From DATLZM01 sp035559315 (GTDB taxonomy: Bacteria; Actinomycetota; UBA4738; HRBIN12), in contig DATMBJ010000217.1 of NCBI GenBank assembly GCA_035559315.1, forward strand, positions 1 to 16,329: 16,329 nt of DNA, given 5' to 3'. The notes beneath the pieces were generated by a model. The model made no database searches and was not told where the DNA came from. It saw only the letters and a program-made list of their open reading frames with translations. Each line of letters begins with the position of its first letter. Position 1 is the first letter of the stretch. Below are positions 1-7,697 of this stretch, one piece after another. Both the position numbers and the translations under genes were made by a program.

Positions 1-252
1 CTCGTCCGCGCCCGGGCCATCGAGGACCAGTGCTTCGTGGTGGCCCCGGCGCAGTGGGGGCCGTGGGGGCCGCCCGGGGACAACCGGCGCTGCCACGGGG
101 ACAGCCTGATCGTCGACCCCTGGGGGAGGGTCCTGGCCCGGCTCGAGGAAGGGGTCGGGGTGGCCTGGGCGGACCTGGACCTCGAGGAGCTCCGACGGGT
201 GCGGGAGCGCCTGCCGGCCCTCCGCCACCGCCGGCTGGCGCCGTCCTGCTGA
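1..252 (+). CDS. Nitrilase / carbon-nitrogen hydrolase family protein, C-terminal fragment
   Basis: This is the 3' end of a gene that begins before the window; 83 codons are visible in frame 1, ending in TGA. The visible part reads RARAIEDQCFVVAPAQ, then CHGDSLIVDPWGRVLAR, which is the typical C-terminal core of the nitrilase superfamily (Nit/omega-amidase-like branch): the RA.AIENQ..VVA.AQ strand and the HG.S.IVDPWG.VLA strand. The region with the catalytic Cys lies upstream and is not visible, so catalytic competence and substrate cannot be judged. Family members hydrolyse nitriles, amides or carbamoyl groups in the cytoplasm. The gene converges with the AcnX gene on the other strand, 22 bp away, so it is not part of that operon. 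Family assignment is fairly secure; specificity is unknown. Confidence 0.8.
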   Translation, partial: LVRARAIEDQCFVVAPAQWGPWGPPGDNRRCHGDSLIVDPWGRVLARLEEGVGVAWADLDLEELRRVRERLPALRHRRLAPSC

Positions 253-267
253 GCGGCCTCCGGCCGC
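253..267. terminator. Compact hairpin between convergent genes, candidate bidirectional terminator
   Basis: A perfect 6-bp stem (GCGGCC / GGCCGC) with a 3-nt TCC loop begins directly after the nitrilase stop and sits inside the 22-bp gap before the AcnX stop on the other strand. There is no T-tract on either side, so intrinsic termination is an inference from position and symmetry. Confidence 0.45.
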
Positions 268-274
268 GGCACCC

Positions 275-700
275 TCAGCCCGTGCCGATCCTGACCGTCG
301 CCCGGCCCTCCTGGGCCTCGACCTCGACCCAGGCCCCGTCCGGGATCCGCGCGTACGCCTCGGGCTCGAGCACCGCCACGGGCGGCGCGAGGCCGTAGAG
401 CTCGCGGGCGACGATCGCGCCGAGCGCCACGAGCGGGTCGGGCTCGGCCAGCACGATCGCGGCGGGGGCGGTGCCGGCCCGCACGGCCTCCGCGAGCACG
501 CTCGGGCTCGAGCTCGAGCCGCGCCCGGCGGGCATCACGAGGACCCGGCCGCCGAGCGCCGTCCCCCGCTGGGGGTGGCGGGCGTCGATCACCCGGCCGG
601 TGGCGGGGTCCAGCCCGCCCCAGAACGAGAGGGGCTCGGCCAGGACGACCGCGGCCCCCGCGGCCCGCCCGGGGACGAGCGTCCGGCCCGTCAGCTCCAC
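275..700 (-). CDS. Aconitase X small subunit (swivel domain, DUF126)
   Basis: Small subunit of a split AcnX enzyme, 141 aa, the normal size for a stand-alone swivel domain. The family signature is clear: PLSFWGGLDPATGRVID, then HPQRG, GRVLVMPAGRGSSSSPSVLAE, AVRAGTAPAAIVL and ALGAIVARELYG. In AcnX the GRGSSSS loop of this domain closes over the active site of the large subunit. The start chosen is the GTG at 698-700, which overlaps the last codons of the large-subunit gene (its stop is at 691-693), so the two are probably translationally coupled. Without that start the frame continues far upstream antisense-like with no family similarity. AcnX enzymes include bacterial cis-3-hydroxy-L-proline dehydratase and archaeal mevalonate 5-phosphate dehydratase; the sequence alone does not say which reaction applies here. 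Confidence 0.88.
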   Translation of the reverse strand: MELTGRTLVPGRAAGAAVVLAEPLSFWGGLDPATGRVIDARHPQRGTALGGRVLVMPAGRGSSSSPSVLAEAVRAGTAPAAIVLAEPDPLVALGAIVARELYGLAPPVAVLEPEAYARIPDGAWVEVEAQEGRATVRIGTG

Positions 701-1962
701 AGCCGCTCGTCCCGGACGACGCGGCCCAGGGCGGCCGAGCGGACGCACTCCTCGAGGCTCCCGAACACGACCTCGATCCCCAGGTTCCCCGGCGCGTACC
801 AGGCCCACTTCGCGGAGTTGGTCATCACCGGGCCCCGGACCTCGGCGATGATCGGCGCGAGGTACGTGCAGGTGTCGGTCACGATCCGGACCCCGGCCCG
901 GGCGAGCGCCTCCGCGACCCCCCGCCGCTCGGCCTCGGCGAGGGAGGCGCGGGAGGTGTTCACGTAGAACCCGACGCCGGGCGCGATCCGCACGCCGTCC
1001 AGGAGCTCCGCGAGCCGCTCCAGCTCCGCCACCGACGCGTGGGGGGTGCCGACCGACACCGCGGCGAGCTCGTCCCCGCCCGCGGTCGTGAGCTCGTCGC
1101 GGGCCCGGCGGAGCCGCTCCGGCGTCACGGCGACCTCGGGGACCGCGGCGCCGCCCGTCGCGGCCTCGAGGGTCGGGGCCTCGGGCGTCACCCCGACCGC
1201 GTGGAACATCCCGACCGAGCCGGAGGACGCGGCGGCGGCGCCCAGCGCCTTCAGCCGGTCCTCGGAGGCGTCCGGCGGGAGCCCCACGATCGCCGGGACC
1301 CGGGAGCCCGCCGCACGGCCCACGAGGTGGCCGAGGACCGGGTAGCAGACGTCGGACGCGAGGAGCCGCTCCGGGACCCCCTCGAGCCGGAAGGCCACCC
1401 TGGCGCGGCGCCCCTCGTCGGTGTGGAGCCCGACGTAGGGCGCTCGCCCGGCGACCGCCGCGCAGATGTCCAGGAAGTCCCCGTAGCGCTCGGTCCGCGC
1501 GCCGAGGACGGAGTTGGCGAACACGATCGCGTTCGACTCGGCCCACGCCACCTGCTCGCCGAGCCCCGGCCGCGCCTCCGGGAGCTGGTAGGGGGCGCAG
1601 GTCCACGTCGGCCGGCAGCCCATCGCCACGTAGGCCTCCATCAGGCGGCGTGCGGCCCCCCGGGTCTCGGGATCGGTCCGCACGAGCTCCGGGTGGAGGA
1701 GGTCGAGGAGCCCCACGTTGAGCGTCGTGGGCACCGAGACCCGGGCGCCCTCCGCCAGGAGCCGCTCCGCGAAGTCGAGCCCGGCCCGGCCGTGGTAGAG
1801 GCACCCGTCGACGTGGGCCCGGGAGACCTCGACGAACCGGGGGGCGCCCATCGCCCGGGCCGTCTCCACCAGGATCCGCATCGCGGTCGCGGCGGCGGGG
1901 CCGCGCTCGCCCGCGAGCATCGCGCGCTCCTCGACGGTGAGCTCGAGCGCGCCCTCAACCAT
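691..1962 (-). CDS. Aconitase X large (catalytic) subunit, DUF521
   Basis: Catalytic subunit of AcnX, 423 aa, the usual length of the separate large subunit. Visible family motifs, in order: GCRPTWTCAPYQ (residues 115-126, with Cys122), GTPHAS (305-310), DTCTYLAP (363-370, with Cys365) and TNSAKWAWYAPG (381-392). Cys122 and Cys365 are in the positions expected for iron-sulfur ligands of this family, so the enzyme looks intact. It should be a cytoplasmic Fe-S dehydratase working as a heterodimer with the small subunit encoded immediately downstream. The ATG start at 1960-1962 overlaps the end of the mocA-like gene by 8 nt, which places it in the same transcript as the cox genes. Known bacterial members dehydrate cis-3-hydroxy-L-proline; no proline-catabolic partner gene is visible here, so substrate is left open. 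Confidence 0.88.
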   Translation of the reverse strand: MVEGALELTVEERAMLAGERGPAAATAMRILVETARAMGAPRFVEVSRAHVDGCLYHGRAGLDFAERLLAEGARVSVPTTLNVGLLDLLHPELVRTDPETRGAARRLMEAYVAMGCRPTWTCAPYQLPEARPGLGEQVAWAESNAIVFANSVLGARTERYGDFLDICAAVAGRAPYVGLHTDEGRRARVAFRLEGVPERLLASDVCYPVLGHLVGRAAGSRVPAIVGLPPDASEDRLKALGAAAASSGSVGMFHAVGVTPEAPTLEAATGGAAVPEVAVTPERLRRARDELTTAGGDELAAVSVGTPHASVAELERLAELLDGVRIAPGVGFYVNTSRASLAEAERRGVAEALARAGVRIVTDTCTYLAPIIAEVRGPVMTNSAKWAWYAPGNLGIEVVFGSLEECVRSAALGRVVRDERLWS

Positions 1963-2539
1963 CGGTCCCCGCCGCCCGCGTGAGGTCCTCGGGCCGGTCG
2001 ACGTCGGCGGGGACGGCCTCGTCCACCGCGACCTCGAGCACCCGATCGGGGTGGCGCTCGATCAGGGCCCGCGCGCCGACGTCCCCCGAAAGCCCCCGCG
2101 CCTCGTCCCACGCCGCCCGGGAGAGGAGGGCGGGCCCCGGCCCATCCCGGAACCGGAGCCGGACGATCCAGGCTCCGGTCCGGCGGAAGGCGTCGGCCAG
2201 GAGCCGGACGTGGCGGGCGGCGATCCCCGGCTGGTCGGCGAGGAGCACCACGGCGCCCTCGCTCGCGGGGTGGCACGCGTCGAGCCCGGCGGCGAGCGAG
2301 GTCGCGAGCCCCTCCGCGTAGCGGGGGTTCTCCACCACGCGCCCCGAGGCGGGCAGGCGGAGCGCGGCCCGCACCCGGTGCGCGTCGTGGCCCACCACGA
2401 CCACGACCTCGTCCAGGCCAGCCCCGGCCGCGGCGTCGACCGCGTGCTGGACCATCGGCTTGCCGGCGAGCTCGTGGACCTGCTTGGTCCCGCCGAACCG
2501 GGTGGCCTCCCCGGCCGCGAGCACGACCGCGGAGAGCAC
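1955..2539 (-). CDS. mocA: MocA-like molybdenum cofactor cytidylyltransferase (NTP transferase)
   Basis: A 194-aa protein of the MobA/MocA nucleotidyltransferase family. It opens with the nucleotide-binding signature LAAGEATRFGGTKQ (residues 7-20), followed by the second motif NPRYAEGLATSL (71-82) and LLADQPG (99-105), whose Asp102 is the expected metal-binding residue. MocA converts Mo-molybdopterin and CTP to molybdopterin cytosine dinucleotide, the cofactor form used by CO dehydrogenase and related hydroxylases, which matches its place in this operon. The start is GTG at 2537-2539, 6 nt after the coxG stop, because the beta strand before LAAG begins only two residues in; the ribosome site is weak and translation is probably coupled. 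Cytidylyl rather than guanylyl specificity, and thus the symbol, rest on context. Confidence 0.78.
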   Translation of the reverse strand: MLSAVVLAAGEATRFGGTKQVHELAGKPMVQHAVDAAAGAGLDEVVVVVGHDAHRVRAALRLPASGRVVENPRYAEGLATSLAAGLDACHPASEGAVVLLADQPGIAARHVRLLADAFRRTGAWIVRLRFRDGPGPALLSRAAWDEARGLSGDVGARALIERHPDRVLEVAVDEAVPADVDRPEDLTRAAGTDG

Positions 2540-2545
2540 GTCGGG

Positions 2546-3151
2546 TCAGCCCGAGGGCCGCCCGCCGAACAGGCGCCGGAAGAAGCGGCCGATGGCCCGG
2601 AGGAGCGCCCAGAGCCCGAGGCGGAGCCCCCCGATGGCCTCGGCCCGGGGCGGCGCGGGAGCGGGCGCCGCCGGCGCGGCGGCCGCTTCCGCCGGGACCG
2701 CCTCGAGCGCCGCCATGTTCGCCCGCAGGCAGTCGGCGAACTGCTGGGTCAGCTTGGCCGAGACGTCGGGCAGCATCCCCCGGGAGACCTGGGCCACGAA
2801 CCCGGAGAGCGTGATGTCGGCCTGCATCTTCACCCTGGTCGCGCCGTCGCCCGGCTCGAGCCACGACGTGACGTTCGCCGAGGCCGCGCCCTTCCCCCGC
2901 TGCTCCATCCCCTGGGCCTTGAGCACGACCCGGTGGGCGGCGTCGTCCCGCTCCTCCATCGTCACGGTCCCGGCGAACGAGAGCGACACGGGGCCGAACT
3001 TCACGTTGACCTTCCCCTTCCAGGTCCGCTCGTCGACCACCTCGGTGAGCTCGGCGCCCGGCATGCAGGGCGCCACCCGCTCCACGTCGAGCAGGTACGC
3101 CCACAGGCGGTCCACCGGCGCCGGGACCTCGAACTCGTTCTCGATCAGCAT
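2546..3151 (-). CDS. coxG: CoxG family membrane-recruitment factor (SRPBCC fold)
   Basis: A 201-aa CoxG homologue. Residues 1 to about 150 form the SRPBCC-type domain with recognisable motifs: the N-terminal EFEVPAPVDRLWAYLLDVERVAPCMPGAEL, then WKGKVNVKFGP and a late VSRGMLPDVSAKLTQQFADCL. A low-complexity Ala/Pro linker (about 151-170) leads to a C-terminal segment with GLRLGLWALLRAIGRFFRRLFGG, which is amphipathic and basic and would suit peripheral membrane binding. CoxG is known to recruit aerobic CO dehydrogenase to the cytoplasmic membrane and link it to the quinone pool. The gene lies between the second xdhC gene (39-nt gap) and mocA. ATG start with a purine-rich GGGAGGGAG ribosome site upstream. 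Confidence 0.9.
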   Translation of the reverse strand: MLIENEFEVPAPVDRLWAYLLDVERVAPCMPGAELTEVVDERTWKGKVNVKFGPVSLSFAGTVTMEERDDAAHRVVLKAQGMEQRGKGAASANVTSWLEPGDGATRVKMQADITLSGFVAQVSRGMLPDVSAKLTQQFADCLRANMAALEAVPAEAAAAPAAPAPAPPRAEAIGGLRLGLWALLRAIGRFFRRLFGGRPSG

Positions 3152-3190
3152 CCGCTCCCTCCCGCCTCTCGCCTCCCGCCCCCCGGCCGG

Positions 3191-4324
3191 TCAGCGCCCG
3201 GCCGGGGTCCGCTCGTGGATGGGCCCGGGCCGGTCCTTGAGGAACCCGGCCGGCCGGCGGCGGCGCACCGCCACGATCTCCGCCACGATCGCATGGGCGA
3301 TCTCCTCGGGCCCCTCGCTCCCGATGTCGAGCCCGGCCGGCCCGAAGATCCGGGCCCGGTCCGCCTCGGTCACCTCCACGCCCTCCCCGGCGAGCTCCTG
3401 GAGGAGCCGATCGGTGCGGGCCCGCGGCCCGAGCATCCCGAGGTAGGGCACCGGGGTCCGGAGCAGCGACCGGAGGTACTCCTTGTCCCGGAGGAAGTTG
3501 TGGGTCATCACGACCACGAAGGTCCGCGCGTCGAGCGGCGCCTCCTCGGCCACCTTCCCCGGGTGGTCCACGTAGACGAAGCCGTGGGCCTCGGGGAACC
3601 GCTCGTGCGTGAGGAACTCCTTCCGGTCGTCGACCACGACGACCCGCCAGCCGAGCGCCGCCCCCGACCGGACCAGGGGGATCGCGTCGTGGCCCGCGCC
3701 GCAGACCACCAGGCGGAGGGGCGGCTCGAGGACCTCCACGAAGGCCCGGGCCTCCCCTCCCTCCGCCGGGAGCGTCCGCACCTCGCTCCGCTCGGCGGCG
3801 AGGAGCTCGAGGGCGGCCTCCGTCGCCGCGCGGTCCACGGTCGGGTCGCCGAGGGTGCCCTCCGTCCCCCCGTCCGGGCGCACGAGGATCCGGTTCCCCC
3901 GCTCCACGCGCGGCGCCGTCGACTCGAGGACCGTCACCACCGAGATCGGCCGCTCCTCCTCGAGCGCCGCCCGGAGGGCCCCCGCCACCTCCGCCGCCTT
4001 GTCGGCGGGCTCCACGAACACCTCGATCGCGCCGTTGCAGCCGAGCCCCCAGCCCCAGACGGCCTCGTCGTCGGCGGTGAGGTCGAACGACACGATCCGG
4101 GGCTCGCCCCGCACCATCACGACCTTCGCGACGTCGGCGACGTCGCCCTCCAGGCACCCCCCGGAGATGTTCCCCACGAGGTCCCCGTGCTCCGGCACCA
4201 GGAGCCGCGCGCCGGGCCGCCGGTAGGTCGACCCCCGGACCGCCACGATCGTGGCCAGAGCCATCCGCTCGCCCCGCCGGGCGAGGGACTCGATGGCCGA
4301 GAGGACGTCCGCGATCTCGCTCAT
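3191..4324 (-). CDS. XdhC/CoxI family molybdenum cofactor insertion protein (canonical type)
   Basis: A 377-aa protein with the two expected modules. The N-terminal XdhC_CoxI domain carries GNISGGCLEGDV (residues 51-62, Cys57) and GLGCNGAIEVFVEP (93-106, Cys96). The C-terminal Rossmann domain begins with LVVCGAGHDAIPLV (205-218), with MTHNFLRDKEYL (273-284) and the terminal GLDIGSEGPEEIAHAI (331-346). XdhC proteins bind the molybdenum cofactor, promote its sulfuration and hand it to the large subunit of xanthine dehydrogenase-type enzymes. Start is ATG with GGGGGAG 3 nt upstream, 12 nt after the stop of the other XdhC gene. It probably serves the form I enzyme in the same operon, perhaps also the form II enzyme across the divide. 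Whether to call it coxI or coxF cannot be decided from sequence, so no symbol is given. Confidence 0.9.
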   Translation of the reverse strand: MSEIADVLSAIESLARRGERMALATIVAVRGSTYRRPGARLLVPEHGDLVGNISGGCLEGDVADVAKVVMVRGEPRIVSFDLTADDEAVWGWGLGCNGAIEVFVEPADKAAEVAGALRAALEEERPISVVTVLESTAPRVERGNRILVRPDGGTEGTLGDPTVDRAATEAALELLAAERSEVRTLPAEGGEARAFVEVLEPPLRLVVCGAGHDAIPLVRSGAALGWRVVVVDDRKEFLTHERFPEAHGFVYVDHPGKVAEEAPLDARTFVVVMTHNFLRDKEYLRSLLRTPVPYLGMLGPRARTDRLLQELAGEGVEVTEADRARIFGPAGLDIGSEGPEEIAHAIVAEIVAVRRRRPAGFLKDRPGPIHERTPAGR

Positions 4325-4336
4325 CGCTCCCCCGGG

Positions 4337-5305
4337 TTAGCCGCTCGGCGCGAGGTACGCCGTCGGGTCGGCCTCGAACCGGGCGAGGCACCCCGCGGAA
4401 CAGAGATAGTACGTGCGCCCGGCGTGGACCGACCGGTAGCGGGCGGTGGCCACGTCCACGGCCATCCCGCAGACCGGGTCGGTGGCCTCGTGGCGCTCGG
4501 CGGCGGGCACCCCCCGGCGGCCCCCGCCGGCCGCCCGGAGCCGCACCAGCTCGGCCAGGATCGCGACGGCGATCTCCTCGTGCGCCACCGGGCCCAGGTC
4601 GAGCCCGGCGGGGGCCCGGACCCGGGCCAGGGCCTCCTCGGGCACGCCGCGGTCCCGGAGGTAGCCGAGCACGGCCGCCGCCCGCCGGGCGGAGGCCACG
4701 AGCCCGACGTAGGCGGCCGGGGTGGAGAGCGCGCGCTCCAGCGCGTCCTCGTCGTAGTGGCCCTGGGTGGCGACCACCACGTAGGCGCCGGGCTCCACGC
4801 CGGCCTCCGCGAGGTCGAGCCGGGTCACGACCCGCCCCGCCTCCGGGTAGGCGGCGGGGTCCCCGCCGTCGTCCACCACCACCGTCCGCCACCCGAGGGC
4901 CGCGCCCAGGGCGGCCAGGGTCCGCACGGCGGGGGAGCGGCCGATCACGACGAGCTGCGGCTGCGGCAGGACGGGTTCCACGTACACCTCCATCGCCCCC
5001 TCGCTCTGGCAGGCGATGGGCACGGCCACCACGCCGTCCCGCCCCCGCGCCGCCAGCTCCTCCGGCGGGCCTAGGAACAGGAGCCGGGGCGTCCCCTCCT
5101 CGAGCGCCCGGAGCGCCTCCCGCACCACGGTGGGCTCGGCGCAGGCCCCGCCCATCCACCCGTGGACCCGCCGGTCCCGGGTGACGAGCGCCGTCGAGCC
5201 CTCCTTGCCCGAGGAGGGCGCCCGCCGCCACACCACCGTGGCCAGCGCGAACGGCTCCCCCCGCCGGGAGAGCTCGGCGGCGAGCGCGAGGACGTCCGGT
5301 CGCAC
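4337..5305 (-). CDS. XdhC-family protein with C-terminal YHS metal-binding domain
   Basis: A 322-aa fusion. Residues 1-110 are a variant XdhC_CoxI domain: the usual SGGCLEG is replaced by MGGACAEP (51-58, Cys55), and the second site reads ACQSEGAMEVYVEP (98-111, Cys99). Residues 115-255 are the Rossmann domain (VVIGRSPAVRTL, ATQGHYDEDALE, GLDLGPVAHEEIAVAI). Residues 274-319 are a complete YHS domain: DPVCGM (276-281), then GRTYYLCSAGCLARFEADP (296-314), with Cys279, Cys302 and Cys306 as likely metal ligands. YHS domains are small soft-metal-binding modules, best known attached to copper-transporting ATPases. Start is GTG at 5303-5305, 9 nt after the coxL stop. The first part makes it a cofactor-insertion paralogue of its downstream neighbour; a role of the YHS part in supplying copper is inference. 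Confidence 0.88.
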   Translation of the reverse strand: MRPDVLALAAELSRRGEPFALATVVWRRAPSSGKEGSTALVTRDRRVHGWMGGACAEPTVVREALRALEEGTPRLLFLGPPEELAARGRDGVVAVPIACQSEGAMEVYVEPVLPQPQLVVIGRSPAVRTLAALGAALGWRTVVVDDGGDPAAYPEAGRVVTRLDLAEAGVEPGAYVVVATQGHYDEDALERALSTPAAYVGLVASARRAAAVLGYLRDRGVPEEALARVRAPAGLDLGPVAHEEIAVAILAELVRLRAAGGGRRGVPAAERHEATDPVCGMAVDVATARYRSVHAGRTYYLCSAGCLARFEADPTAYLAPSG

Positions 5306-5314
5306 GTCCCGAGC

Positions 5315-7669
5315 CTACGACCCGCCGGCCCTGGCCGCCTGGATCGCCTCCCAGACCTTCGCCGACGTGAGCGGCATGTCGATGTTCCGCACGCCCAGGT
5401 GCCAGAGGGCGTCGATCACGGCGTTCACGTAGGCCGCGGGGGAGCCCACCGTGGCCGACTCCCCCACGCCCTTGGCCCCCAGGGGGTGGTGCGGCGAGGG
5501 CGTGACGGTCTCGAGGGTCTCGAACCGCGGGGTCTCCCAGGCCGTCGGGAGGAGGTAGTCCATGAAGTTGGAGCCGATGCAGTTCCCGCTCTCGTCGAAC
5601 GTGATCTGCTCCATCGCGGCGATCCCGAACCCCTCGGTGAGGCCGCCGTGGATCTGCCCCTCGACGATCATGGGGTTGATCCGGACCCCGCAGTCGTCCA
5701 CGGCCACCATCCGCCGGACCTTCCACTCGCCGGTCTCGGGGTCCACCTCGACCACCACGCAGTACGTGCCGAAGGGGAACGTCATGTTCGGCGGGTCGTA
5801 GTAGTGGACGCCCTCCAGCCCGGCCTCCTCGCCCTCCGGGAAGTTCGTGTAGGCGGCGAAGGCCACGTCCTGGATCGTGACGGCCTTCTCCGGGGCGCCC
5901 TTCACCCGGAACACGCCCCGCTCGAACTCCACGTCCTCCGCCGCGACCTCGAGCAGGTGGGCGGCGATCCGGGTCGCCTTCTCCCGGAGCTTCCGGGCCA
6001 CCATCGCCGTCGCCGCCCCGCCCACCGGGGTGCTCCGCGACGCGTACGTCCCGAGGCCGTAGGGGGTGTGGTCGGTGTCGCCGTGCTGGACCTCGACGTC
6101 CTCGGGCGGGATGCCGAGCTCCTCGGCCACGATCTGGGCGAAGGTCGTCTCGTGCCCCTGGCCCTGCGTCTTCACGCCGAGCTTCAGCACCGCCTTGCCG
6201 GTCGGGTGCACGCGCAGCTCGGCCGAGTCGATCATCTTGAGGCCGAGGATGTCGAAGTCCTTGTGGTTCCCGGCCCCCACGACCTCGGTGAAGCTCGCGA
6301 GCCCGATCCCGAGGAGGCGTCCCTGCCTCCGGGCCTCCTCCTGCTCCCTCCGCAGGTCCCAGTAGCCGACGTGCTCGAGGCAGAGCTCCATCGCCCGGTG
6401 GTAGTCGCCGGAGTCGTAGACCCAGCCGGTGGCGCTCCGGTAGGGGAACTGCTCCTTGCGGATGAAGTTGTCGAGCCGGAACGTGGCGGGGTCGACGCCG
6501 AGCTCGTAGGCGGCGGTCTGGACCAGGCGCTCGATCAGGAACGACGCCTCGGTCACCCGGAACGAGCAGCGGTAGGCCACCCCGCCCGGGGCCTTGTTCG
6601 TGTAGTAGCCGTCGGCCTCCACGAACGCCGCGGGGATGTCGTAGGAGCCGGTCACGATGTGGAACAGCCCCACTCGGAACTTCGTGGGCTGGGCGTCGGC
6701 GTAGAAGGCCCCCTCGTCGGCGATCACCTTCACGTGGAGCCCGGTGATCTTCCCGTCCTTCACCGCGAGCCGCCCGGTCATGTGGTAGTCGCGGGCGAAC
6801 CCGGTGGAGATCAGGTTCTCGGTCCGCTCCTCGATCCACTTGACCGGCCGCCCGAGGAGGAGCGAGGCCGCGGTGGCCACCACGTAGCCGGGGTAGACCG
6901 GGACCTTGTTCCCGAACCCCCCGCCGATGTCGGGCGAGACGATCCGGATCTTGTGCTCGGGGAGGCCGGCGACCAGCGCGAACACGGTCCGCACGGCGTG
7001 CGGGGCCTGGGAGGTCATGTAGAGCGTGGCCTTCCCGGTGGCGGGGTTCACGTCGGCCACGATCCCGCAGGTCTCGAGCGGCGAGGGGTGCGACCGCGGG
7101 TAGTGCGTGGAGAGCTCCACCACCCGGTCGGCCTCGGCGAAGGCCCGCTCGGTGGCCTCCCGGTCCCCGGTCTCCCAGTGGAAGATGTGGTTGTCGGTCT
7201 GCCCCTCCTTCTCGTCCCGGATCAGGGGGGCCTTCGGGTCCATCGCCTGGAACGGGTCGGTCACCGGGTCCAGCGGCTCGTACTCGACGTCGATCAGCTC
7301 GAGCGCGTCCTTCGCCACGTACCGGTCCTCGGCGATGACCGCCGCCACCTCCTGGCCTTGGAACCGGACCTTGTCGGTGGCGAGCACGGCCTGGGTGTCG
7401 CCGGAGAGCGTGGGCATCCAGGCCAGGTTGTGCTGGGCGAGCAGCTCGCCGGTGACCACCGCCACGACCCCGGGGAGCGCCTGGGCCCTCGAGGTGTCGA
7501 TCCTCGTGATCCGGGCGTGGGCGAAGGGGCTCCGCAGGATCGCCATCCACAGCATCCCGGGGAGGTCGATGTCCTCGACGTAGTTCCCCTTGCCCCGGAT
7601 GAACCGGTCGTCCTCGAACCGCTTGACGCTGTGCCCGACGCCGCGGACCTCGCGTGCCTCGACCGCCAT
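5315..7669 (-). CDS. coxL: Aerobic CO dehydrogenase large subunit, form I
   Basis: The 784-aa molybdenum subunit of aerobic CO dehydrogenase, near the family's usual length of about 800. The diagnostic form I active-site loop VAYRCSFR is present at residues 364-371, and Cys368 corresponds to the cysteine that carries copper in the Mo-S-Cu centre. Other conserved stretches: DIGGGFGNKVPVYP (247-260), GQGHETTFAQIVAEELGI (503-520) and KGVGESATVGSPAA (733-746), where Glu737 matches the catalytic glutamate of the family. No key residue is missing. The enzyme oxidises CO with water to CO2 and passes electrons via the small and medium subunits to the membrane. Start is ATG with AGGAGG 8 nt upstream, 28 nt after coxS, in the canonical M-S-L order of form I clusters. 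The loop makes true CO oxidation likely. Confidence 0.96.
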   Translation of the reverse strand: MAVEAREVRGVGHSVKRFEDDRFIRGKGNYVEDIDLPGMLWMAILRSPFAHARITRIDTSRAQALPGVVAVVTGELLAQHNLAWMPTLSGDTQAVLATDKVRFQGQEVAAVIAEDRYVAKDALELIDVEYEPLDPVTDPFQAMDPKAPLIRDEKEGQTDNHIFHWETGDREATERAFAEADRVVELSTHYPRSHPSPLETCGIVADVNPATGKATLYMTSQAPHAVRTVFALVAGLPEHKIRIVSPDIGGGFGNKVPVYPGYVVATAASLLLGRPVKWIEERTENLISTGFARDYHMTGRLAVKDGKITGLHVKVIADEGAFYADAQPTKFRVGLFHIVTGSYDIPAAFVEADGYYTNKAPGGVAYRCSFRVTEASFLIERLVQTAAYELGVDPATFRLDNFIRKEQFPYRSATGWVYDSGDYHRAMELCLEHVGYWDLRREQEEARRQGRLLGIGLASFTEVVGAGNHKDFDILGLKMIDSAELRVHPTGKAVLKLGVKTQGQGHETTFAQIVAEELGIPPEDVEVQHGDTDHTPYGLGTYASRSTPVGGAATAMVARKLREKATRIAAHLLEVAAEDVEFERGVFRVKGAPEKAVTIQDVAFAAYTNFPEGEEAGLEGVHYYDPPNMTFPFGTYCVVVEVDPETGEWKVRRMVAVDDCGVRINPMIVEGQIHGGLTEGFGIAAMEQITFDESGNCIGSNFMDYLLPTAWETPRFETLETVTPSPHHPLGAKGVGESATVGSPAAYVNAVIDALWHLGVRNIDMPLTSAKVWEAIQAARAGGS

Positions 7670-7697
7670 CGTCCGTTCCTCCTCCCGCCCCCGCCGC

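Noticed and set aside
3152..3190. GGCGGGAGG-like repeats in the 39-nt gap before coxG as a regulatory repeat
   Set aside because: The purine-rich run is explained by the ribosome site and base composition; copies are imperfect and very short.
1641..7550. Very long open frame on the minus strand overlapping seven genes
   Set aside because: It lies in another frame across several clearly assigned genes, is dominated by Arg, Gly, Ala and Pro, and has no family motif. It is open only because stop codons are rare in such GC-rich DNA.
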